Assembly: GCA_943324395.2 (NCBI GenBank)
Contig: CALPLL020000109.1
Coordinates: forward strand, 1-6,184
Direction: 5' to 3'
Origin: Rhizobium sp. Q54
Lineage (GTDB): Bacteria > Bacteroidota > Bacteroidia > Flavobacteriales > Flavobacteriaceae
Length of the DNA stretch: 6,184 bases
Shown here: in pieces, positions 1 to 4,975 of the stretch
Position numbering within the stretch: position 1 is the stretch's first letter
How the letters are laid out: each line of letters begins with the position of its first letter
Position numbers and translations under genes: made by a program
Notes under the pieces: generated by a model
Seen by the model: the letters and a program-made list of their open reading frames with translations, nothing else
What the model was told of the DNA's origin: nothing
Database searches by the model: none

Positions 1-2
1 AA

Positions 3-1901
3 GTAAATTCACAATTACCTCAAGTAGTTTGTGATGGAAATCCTACAACCGCAGTTTTATTTACCACTAATAATACCTCAGGAGCAACTACTTACAATTG
101 GATAAATTCAAATCCATCAATTGGATTGGCTGCTACTGGCTCAGGTGACATTCCTTCTTTTACTGCAGTTAATGCAGGTTCAGTTTTTGTTGTTTCAACA
201 ATAACCGTAACGCCTACATATAGTAATGGAGGAGTTTTTTGTTCTGGGACGCCAATAACTTTTACAATCACAGTTAACCCAATTCCAATTGCAACAGCTA
301 CGCCATCCACGGTTACTATTTGCTCTTCTGATTTAACCAATATTGCCTTAACGAGTAATGCTATAGGTACTACTTATGTTTGGACTTCTGCTGCAACGAA
401 TGTAACAGGAGCTTCATCGGCATCAGGAAATACAATTACAGATGCTTTAACAGCAACAGCAGTTAATCCTGGAACAGTTGTTTATACAATCACACCATCC
501 GGAAGTGGATGTACAGGATTGCCAATAACGGCAACAGTGATTGTTAATCCATTGCCTACTGCAACTATTTCTGGAGCTACAACTATTTGTAATGGTTCAT
601 CAACTACTGTTTCTTTTTCAGGGACACCAGGCGCTACAGTCACATATACAGTTAATGGTGGAGCCAACCAAATAGTTCTTCTTGATAGTTTAGGTATAGG
701 TTCAGTTTCTACAGGTAATTTAACAGCTACAACTACTTATCAATTAGTTAGTGTACTTGCGGCTGGACTACCAGCATGTACTCAGGGTCAGTTAGGCTCA
801 GTTGTAGTTACAGTAATACCAGTACCATTGGTTAATTCTGTCGTTTCATCTCCAACGCTTTGTTCTGGTCAGTCTACAGGTATTTCACTTACAAGTAATG
901 TTACAACAGCTAATTTCAATTGGACGATAACCCAAACTGGCATTTCAGGAGCTAGCGTAGGAAGTGGTAATACAATTTCTCAAAATTTAATCGCAACAGG
1001 AATAGTTCCAGGAATTGTAACTTATAATATTACTGCCAGTGAAGGATCTTGTCTAGGGCCAGTAACACCAATAACAATTACTGTTAATCCAACTCCTGTA
1101 GTAACTCCCTTAACGGTTTTACAATCAGTTTGTTCAGGTAGTGTCACTCCAATTGTATTAAATAGTAATGTTAATGGAACAGTATTCAATTGGAATGTAA
1201 TTCAAACAAATGTTACAGGAGCTAGCAACGGAACAGGAGGTTCTATTTCTCAAGTATTAACAACTACAAGTAACAATGTAGGTGAAGCAGTTTATTCTGT
1301 AACACCAACAGTTGGAGGTTGTCCTGGTGCTTCAATACTGGTAACCGTTAAGGTAAACCCTATACCTGTGGTAACCGCTAACTCGGCATTCGCTACAATT
1401 TGTTCTTCATCAAGAACTAATATAGCTTTAACAAGTACAGTAGCAGGATCTACTTTTTCATGGACAGTAATACAATCTGGTATTTTCGGAGCTTCATCTG
1501 GTATTGGAAATCTAATTGATCAAACTCTAACAACTGTAAGTAACTCTCCTGGATCGGTTCGTTATATTATTACTCCAACTTATAATGGATGCTCAGGTGC
1601 TCCAATATCAGTAAATACGACTATAAATCCAACACCAGAAGTATTTGGATCATCCTCTTCAACTATTTGTAGTGGAGAAAAACCAAATATTACTTTATCT
1701 CCAAGTATTGCTGCAACCACATTTGCATGGACCGTAAATGCAATAAACGTTACTGGAGCACAAGCCGGAACTGGATTAACTATAAATGATGTTTTAACAG
1801 CTTCACCTAATTTAGGAACGGTAATTTATTCTGTAACTCCTACAGCTAATGGATGTTCAGGAAGTAGTTTAAATATAACGGTTACCGTTAATCCTTTGCC
1901 A
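3..1901 (+). repeat. Seven tandem PKD/Ig-like protein repeats of about 270 bp
   Basis: Repeat units run 3-287 (about 95 codons, possibly including a few residues of linker), 288-557, 558-827, 828-1097, 1098-1367, 1368-1637 and 1638-1901. Five in a row are exactly 270 bp and the last is 264 bp. Each ends in a Val/Ile-(Asn)-Pro-x-Pro linker. Units 2, 4, 5, 6 and 7 share a core: xxCSS/G near residue 12, an aromatic-Trp pair near 30-32, GAS/GAQ near 41, VxYxxTP or a similar strand near 65-70, and GCxG near 75. The third unit (558-827) is a different Ig-like subtype with TYTVNGGANQ and TATTTYQLVSV. The first unit carries IGLAATGSGDIPSF, typical of another PKD-like subtype in Bacteroidota. The units are diverged at DNA level, so this is an old protein-domain array rather than a recent DNA expansion. 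Confidence 0.9.
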
Positions 1902-2636
1902 GACCCCCAAATTAATGACGGTGTAATATGTGTGAATCAATCCACTGGTATATCGTATAAAAATTATATCTTAGATACTCATTTAAGTAATGCTGCTTAT
2001 GATTTTGTTTGGTATTTTAAAGGTGTATTAATAAATGGTGCAGTTAATAATACTTATGAAGCAACTCAAGCAGGAGAATATTCAGTAATAGCAACAAATT
2101 CAGCAACAGGTTGTAAGTCTGTTTTAATGAAGGCTTTTGTTGTAGCATCATACCCTGGTTTGACTATTAGTACAGATCAAACATTTGCTTTTAGCGATAA
2201 TGCAACAATTACTGTAAATGTTACTGGAGGAAATGCAATTCTATTGTATTCATTAGATAATGGGCCAAATCAAACTTCAAATATATTTTCTGATGTTTAT
2301 GCAGGACCGCATATTGTGACAGTTACAGATGCGAATGGATGTACTAATTTAACTCAGCTAGTTTCCATTATTGGTTATCCAACTTATTTCACTCCAAATG
2401 GAGATGGTTTTCACGATACGTGGAATATAGTTGGGCTAGGAGCTTCTGCAAAAGTGTTTATCTTTGATAGATATGGTAAATTAGTTAAACAAATTGTTCC
2501 TTCAGGTGAGGGTTGGGATGGAACTTTAAACGGAGAGCCTTTAATAGCAACTGATTATTGGTTTACAGTAGATTACTCAGAACCTAAGACTGGAGAGAGT
2601 AAAGTATTTCACTCCCACTTTTCATTAAAAAGATAA
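3..2636 (+). CDS. Large secreted adhesin-like protein with PKD/Ig-like repeats and T9SS type B C-terminal domain (5' partial)
   Basis: The frame is open from base 3, so the true start lies upstream; the TTG at 126 is just an internal Leu codon. The visible 877 residues begin with seven tandem repeats (1-633), mostly 90 residues each and ending in NPxP. A divergent Ig-like domain follows (about 634-718), then a SprB-type repeat (about 719-793) with the AGPHIVTVTDANGCT signature. The C-terminal domain (about 794-877) starts YFTPNGDGFHDTW, continues VFIFDRYGKLVK and GEGWDGTLNG, and ends LKR, which matches the gliding-motility-associated/CHU_C type B sorting domain. In known cases this domain sends proteins across the outer membrane by T9SS, usually with a PorP/SprF-type partner. 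The repeats are rich in Thr, Ser, Val and Asn and almost free of charged residues, as expected for an extracellular beta-sandwich stalk. No catalytic domain is visible. An adhesin or gliding-surface role is inference; an enzyme or binding domain could lie upstream. A terminator follows closely. Confidence 0.93.
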   Translation, partial: VNSQLPQVVCDGNPTTAVLFTTNNTSGATTYNWINSNPSIGLAATGSGDIPSFTAVNAGSVFVVSTITVTPTYSNGGVFCSGTPITFTITVNPIPIATATPSTVTICSSDLTNIALTSNAIGTTYVWTSAATNVTGASSASGNTITDALTATAVNPGTVVYTITPSGSGCTGLPITATVIVNPLPTATISGATTICNGSSTTVSFSGTPGATVTYTVNGGANQIVLLDSLGIGSVSTGNLTATTTYQLVSVLAAGLPACTQGQLGSVVVTVIPVPLVNSVVSSPTLCSGQSTGISLTSNVTTANFNWTITQTGISGASVGSGNTISQNLIATGIVPGIVTYNITASEGSCLGPVTPITITVNPTPVVTPLTVLQSVCSGSVTPIVLNSNVNGTVFNWNVIQTNVTGASNGTGGSISQVLTTTSNNVGEAVYSVTPTVGGCPGASILVTVKVNPIPVVTANSAFATICSSSRTNIALTSTVAGSTFSWTVIQSGIFGASSGIGNLIDQTLTTVSNSPGSVRYIITPTYNGCSGAPISVNTTINPTPEVFGSSSSTICSGEKPNITLSPSIAATTFAWTVNAINVTGAQAGTGLTINDVLTASPNLGTVIYSVTPTANGCSGSSLNITVTVNPLPDPQINDGVICVNQSTGISYKNYILDTHLSNAAYDFVWYFKGVLINGAVNNTYEATQAGEYSVIATNSATGCKSVLMKAFVVASYPGLTISTDQTFAFSDNATITVNVTGGNAILLYSLDNGPNQTSNIFSDVYAGPHIVTVTDANGCTNLTQLVSIIGYPTYFTPNGDGFHDTWNIVGLGASAKVFIFDRYGKLVKQIVPSGEGWDGTLNGEPLIATDYWFTVDYSEPKTGESKVFHSHFSLKR
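2382..2633 (+). other. T9SS type B sorting domain (gliding motility-associated C-terminal domain)
   Basis: These last 84 codons encode TYFTPNGDGFHDTW, then a beta-rich segment with KVFIFDRYGKLVKQI, GWDGTLNGEPL, DYWFTVDY and a basic end (SLKR). This pattern is characteristic of the Bacteroidota type B C-terminal signal seen in SprB-like proteins. The NGDG segment resembles the acidic loop common in this family. It defines the mature protein as T9SS cargo and marks the true 3' end of the gene. Confidence 0.93.
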
Positions 2637-2655
2637 ATAAAATGATTAAATTCAG

Positions 2656-2686
2656 AAAAGAGCACTAATTATTAGGGCTCTTTTTT
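2656..2686 (+). terminator. Intrinsic terminator after the adhesin gene
   Basis: An 8-bp stem (AAAAGAGC at 2656-2663 with GCTCTTTT at 2677-2684) continues past an A/G mismatch into a 3-bp inner stem, with a loop at 2668-2672. The 3' arm runs directly into six T residues (2681-2686). It starts 19 bases after the TAA stop, so it ends the adhesin transcript and insulates the next gene. Confidence 0.88.
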
Positions 2687-2717
2687 GTTAATATTAAACA
2701 ATTAATTTTCAATTTAC

Positions 2718-2725
2718 TATATTTG
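2718..2725 (+). promoter_or_regulatory. Candidate Bacteroidota -7 promoter box (TATATTTG)
   Basis: TATATTTG matches the Bacteroidota sigma-A -7 consensus TAnnTTTG exactly and lies after the upstream terminator, where a new promoter is expected. No TTG is seen at the usual spacing upstream, so the -33 element is weak or absent. The box ends only three bases before the ATG at 2729. If it is used, transcription would begin at or just inside the start codon, implying a leaderless mRNA. Confidence 0.45.
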
Positions 2726-2728
2726 AAA

Positions 2729-3274
2729 ATGGAGGAAAAATTTCAATTACCAGCTGGATTTTTCAAAAACACTTTTTGTGTTTTTGAAGAGATTTTACCA
2801 CCAAATTTTACCGATAAAAAATTTGATTATATAAGTAAGTCGGGGAGTAGTTATTATTTTACCAAACAAGGAATGTACCGACATTCTAACCATTGGGGCC
2901 GTTTGGCTAAAAGCAAATGGAGATTAATCTCCTCTGATGTTACTTCCGAATCAAAATATAAATGGGGTTACGCAACTTGGGAATCTTTTTACCCAGATAA
3001 TTCAATTGATAAATTGTATTTTATTCAACCCGATTTTACTAATAACACAGTAAATTACCAACATAAAAATGCTCCTCAATTTGATAATAAAGCGGTATTA
3101 AGAACCAGTTTTGAAACCGCAAAAAAGATCAAACAAATACGTAACTTAATGAATTTGACTTCATGGGCTAAGTATTTTGAATATGAAGACATCAATGAAT
3201 TAAGAAAGAAAATTATTCTAGAATTGGTTTACACCAATAAATCTTTGGAAGAAATAAAACGTGAATTCCAATAA
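2729..3274 (+). CDS. Conserved-looking hypothetical protein, 181 aa, unknown function
   Basis: I do not recognise this family. The ATG at 2729 is preferred over the in-frame TTG two codons earlier, because that TTG forms the end of a -7 box and nothing supports a ribosome site before it. The protein is soluble-looking, with no signal peptide or membrane segment. The N-terminal two thirds are aromatic-rich (Trp56, 63, 79, 84; many Tyr and Phe) and hold a dense motif, GMYRHSNHWGRLAKSKWRL (48-66), which could be a binding surface. The C-terminal third (about 126-181) is Lys/Glu-rich and probably helical: ETAKKIKQIRNLMNL, then INELRKKIILEL and NKSLEEIKREF. It sits between the adhesin terminator and a small basic ORF whose GTG start is 15 bases after its stop, so the two may be co-transcribed. 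Its open frame, composition and placement support a real gene. Nothing visible links it to secretion, tRNA modification or replication. Confidence 0.82.
   Translation: MEEKFQLPAGFFKNTFCVFEEILPPNFTDKKFDYISKSGSSYYFTKQGMYRHSNHWGRLAKSKWRLISSDVTSESKYKWGYATWESFYPDNSIDKLYFIQPDFTNNTVNYQHKNAPQFDNKAVLRTSFETAKKIKQIRNLMNLTSWAKYFEYEDINELRKKIILELVYTNKSLEEIKREFQ
2762..2788 (+). other. Perfect 11-bp inverted repeat (hairpin) inside the 5' end of the hypothetical gene
   Basis: TTCAAAAACAC (2762-2772) and GTGTTTTTGAA (2778-2788) are exact reverse complements around a TTTTT loop. The hairpin starts 34 bases into the coding sequence and encodes the FKNTFCVFE region. No T tract follows the 3' arm, so it is not a standard terminator. 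It could modulate translation or RNA stability, or simply reflect the A/T-rich Phe and Lys codons. Confidence 0.6.
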
Positions 3275-3288
3275 TATCAAATAAAATT

Positions 3289-3438
3289 GTGAGTAGAAAT
3301 ACCGAAAAAAATATCAAAAAGCACAACGATAAACTTCATAAAGCCAAAGCCAAAGTAAAAAGTGCATCGGTTGCAAGAAAAGAAATGTTAAAGAAAATAG
3401 TTCGGAAATTCAATACCGATTCCGAAAGTAATTTGTAA
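3289..3438 (+). CDS. Probable small lysine-rich protein, 49 aa, GTG start
   Basis: An open frame runs from GTG at 3289 to TAA at 3436-3438. A TGA lies in frame upstream at 3262-3264, and GTG is the only reasonable start. The product begins SRNTEKNIKKHNDKLHKAKA and continues with VKSASVARKEMLKKIVRKF, ending SESNL. It is strongly basic, has no Cys, Trp or Pro, and looks like one or two amphipathic helices. It follows the 181-aa gene by 14 non-coding bases, consistent with a shared transcript or coupled translation, and its stop lies six bases short of the convergent mnmE stop. The frame fills the gap between the two neighbours almost exactly, which favours a real gene. No family is recognised; a nucleic-acid or ribosome-associated role would be guesswork based on charge alone. 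Confidence 0.55.
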   Translation: MSRNTEKNIKKHNDKLHKAKAKVKSASVARKEMLKKIVRKFNTDSESNL

Positions 3439-3454
3439 AATTTATTACTTTCCG
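3422..3454. other. Imperfect hairpin spanning the convergent stop codons
   Basis: GAAAGTAAT at 3424-3432 pairs with ATTACTTTC at 3444-3452. Across a C/C mismatch there is a further C-G pair (3422 with 3454). The loop is 11 bases. It covers the last codons of the small plus-strand ORF and the stop of mnmE. Neither strand has a T tract after the stem, so it is at best a weak bidirectional terminator or RNA 3'-end structure. Confidence 0.35.
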
Positions 3455-4845
3455 ATACAGAAATTAGCAAAAATATTACCTAAAAGCTCGTCGTTAGTGA
3501 CTTCTCCAGTGATCATTCCAAAATGATATAAGGCTTCTCGAATATCAATTGCCATTAAATCGCTAGAAATATTGGAATGCAATCCGAAGTTTACTTTCTG
3601 AATTTCTTCCAACGCTTTTAGTAAAGAATCATAATGACGGGTATTAGTCACAATAGTTTCGTTATTTCGTAAAGCACCGGTATTCACAAATGATAACAAT
3701 TGATTTTTAAGATCATCTACACCAATATTCTCTTTCGCACTTATAAAAATTAGTTTAATGTTTAATGTTTCAAGTTCTTTACGAATGGTCGAAATTTCAA
3801 ATTCTGTCATTAAATCGAGTTTGTTGATTATAACAACCAAAGGCTTTAATGGAAATTGATTTTTAATTTTTTCTATTTCTAAAATATATTCTGAACTTTG
3901 AACTTTAAACTTTAAACTATCAAACAAATACAATACCACCTGCGCTTGTTCGATTTTTTCGAAAGTTTTTTTAATTCCAATGCTTTCTACAACGTCTTCA
4001 GTATCTCGAATTCCGGCAGTATCAATAAATCGGAAACCAATGCCGCCAATAACTAATTCATCTTCAATGGTATCACGAGTGGTTCCCGCAATCTCTGAAA
4101 CGATGGCGCGTTCTTCATTCAATAAAGCATTCAATAAAGTCGATTTTCCAACATTGGGTTCACCCACAATTGCAATTGGAATTCCGTTTTTTATTACATT
4201 TCCAACAGCAAAAGAATCAATTAATCGTTTCAATACAAATTCAATTCTATTTAACAAATCTCTGAACTGAGTTCTATCTGCGAAAGCAACATCTTCTTCA
4301 GCAAAGTCCAATTCCAATTCGATTAAGGACGCAAAATTTAATAATTCTTGTCGCAATTGCATAATTTCATTACTAAATCCACCGCGCATTTGTTGCATCG
4401 CAATTTGGTGTGAAGCTTCATTATCAGACGAAATTAAATCGGCAACAGCTTCAGCTTGAGACAAATCCATTTTTCCGTTCAAAAATGAACGTAAGGTAAA
4501 TTCTCCAGCATTTGCCATACGGCAGCCTTTTCGAAGTAATAATTGAATAATTTGTTGTTGAATGTAGGTAGAGCCGTGGCAAGAAATTTCGATTGTATTT
4601 TCGCCTGTATAGGAATTGGTTCCTTTAAAAATAGAAAGTAAAACCTGGTCAATTACTTTTTCACCATCCACAATATGTCCTAAATGCAAAGTGTGCGACT
4701 TCTGTTTGCTGATATCTTTACCTGAAACGGAACTAAAAACCGATTTACAAATGGATATTGCATTAGAACCAGAAACACGAATAACAGCTATTGCTCCTGA
4801 TCCAGAAGGGGAGGCTAAGGCTACAATGGTGTCTTGGTGAATCAT
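3445..4845 (-). CDS. mnmE: tRNA uridine-5-carboxymethylaminomethyl(34) synthesis GTPase MnmE
   Basis: MnmE (TrmE) works in the cytoplasm with MnmG (GidA) to install the (carboxymethyl)aminomethyl group at C5 of wobble uridine 34 in certain tRNAs, using methylene-tetrahydrofolate and GTP hydrolysis. The full-length 466 residues show the N-terminal folate-binding domain (about 1-120, starting with DTIVALASPSGSGAIAVIRV), a helical domain split around the G domain, and an Era-like G domain. G motifs are all present: G1 GEPNVGKS (228-235), G2 GTTRD (254-258), G3 DTAG (275-278), G4 NKLD (341-344) and G5 SAK (369-371). Glu287 aligns with the catalytic Glu282 of the E. coli enzyme. The C-terminal CIGK (463-466) carries the conserved Cys of the family. 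Start is ATG at 4845, 19 bases after a -7 box. A second in-frame TAA follows the first (3442-3444). The segment between G3 and G4 contains a heptanucleotide-repeat tract. Confidence 0.97.
   Translation of the reverse strand: MIHQDTIVALASPSGSGAIAVIRVSGSNAISICKSVFSSVSGKDISKQKSHTLHLGHIVDGEKVIDQVLLSIFKGTNSYTGENTIEISCHGSTYIQQQIIQLLLRKGCRMANAGEFTLRSFLNGKMDLSQAEAVADLISSDNEASHQIAMQQMRGGFSNEIMQLRQELLNFASLIELELDFAEEDVAFADRTQFRDLLNRIEFVLKRLIDSFAVGNVIKNGIPIAIVGEPNVGKSTLLNALLNEERAIVSEIAGTTRDTIEDELVIGGIGFRFIDTAGIRDTEDVVESIGIKKTFEKIEQAQVVLYLFDSLKFKVQSSEYILEIEKIKNQFPLKPLVVIINKLDLMTEFEISTIRKELETLNIKLIFISAKENIGVDDLKNQLLSFVNTGALRNNETIVTNTRHYDSLLKALEEIQKVNFGLHSNISSDLMAIDIREALYHFGMITGEVTNDELLGNIFANFCIGK
3754..3774. 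repeat. Short heptanucleotide repeat tract B within mnmE
   Basis: On the plus strand the units are TTTAATG, TTTAATG and TTTCAAG. The tract encodes MnmE residues 358-364 (LETLNIK), just before the G5 strand. From 3753 to 3778 it resembles the reverse complement of tract A at 22 of 26 positions. Confidence 0.5.
3891..3918. repeat. Four-unit heptanucleotide repeat tract A within mnmE
   Basis: On the plus strand four consecutive 7-mers read CTGAACT, TTGAACT, TTAAACT and TTAAACT (consensus TTRAACT). The tract encodes MnmE residues 310-319 (SLKFKVQSSE) in the loop between G3 and G4, a region where the family tolerates length and sequence change. Being 28 bases long, it is not a whole number of codons, yet the frame is intact. 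Confidence 0.65.
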
Positions 4846-4864
4846 AGTTTGAAAATCAAAAATG

Positions 4865-4872
4865 CAAAGTTA
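4865..4872 (-). promoter_or_regulatory. -7 promoter box of mnmE (TAACTTTG)
   Basis: Reading the minus strand, TAACTTTG matches TAnnTTTG and lies 19 bases upstream of the mnmE ATG, giving a predicted short leader of roughly 10-15 bases. No clear TTG is seen at the expected -33 distance; a GTTTAT stands near it. The box comes after the dnaN terminator, so mnmE probably has its own transcript. Confidence 0.6.
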
Positions 4873-4909
4873 CAAAGAATTAAGTGTTATAAACGGTACC
4901 TTTTGAAAT

Positions 4910-4948
4910 AAAAAAAATCCGAAATTTCAATTAAGAAAATCCGGATTT
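4910..4948 (-). terminator. Intrinsic terminator of dnaN
   Basis: On the minus strand AAATCCG (4948-4942) pairs with CGGATTT (4921-4915). Inside, a G-T and an A-T pair, a T/T mismatch and a 4-bp TTTC/GAAA stem close a TTAATT loop. A run of eight T residues (4917-4910) follows the last G-C-rich pairs. The hairpin begins 28 bases after the dnaN stop and separates dnaN from mnmE. Confidence 0.88.
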
Positions 4949-4975
4949 AATTGACCATTATATTGGTTTGGTTGG

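Noticed and set aside
126..128. TTG as the start codon of the large surface protein
   Set aside because: The frame stays open back to base 3 and the upstream residues continue a PKD-like repeat, so this is an internal Leu codon of a gene cut by the window edge.
92..340. Minus-strand open frame opposite the repeat array
   Set aside because: It mirrors the Thr/Val-rich repeat coding on the other strand, has no start context, and its composition follows the sense protein.
482..667. Second minus-strand open frame opposite the repeats
   Set aside because: Same reason: an antisense shadow of the adhesin gene with no recognisable domain.
288..1901. CRISPR array or mobile-element repeats as the explanation for the 270-bp periodicity
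   Set aside because: The units are diverged in DNA, continuous in one reading frame and match PKD/Ig-like protein domains; there are no identical short repeats or spacers.
2723..2725. TTG as the start of the 181-aa protein
   Set aside because: An ATG lies two codons downstream, and this TTG is better explained as the end of the TATATTTG promoter box.
3980..4270. Plus-strand open frame inside mnmE
   Set aside because: Antisense to the conserved G domain of mnmE; low-complexity Ser/Ile-rich translation with no family likeness.
4616..4840. Plus-strand open frame opposite the mnmE 5' end
   Set aside because: Antisense to the conserved folate-binding domain and without its own signals.
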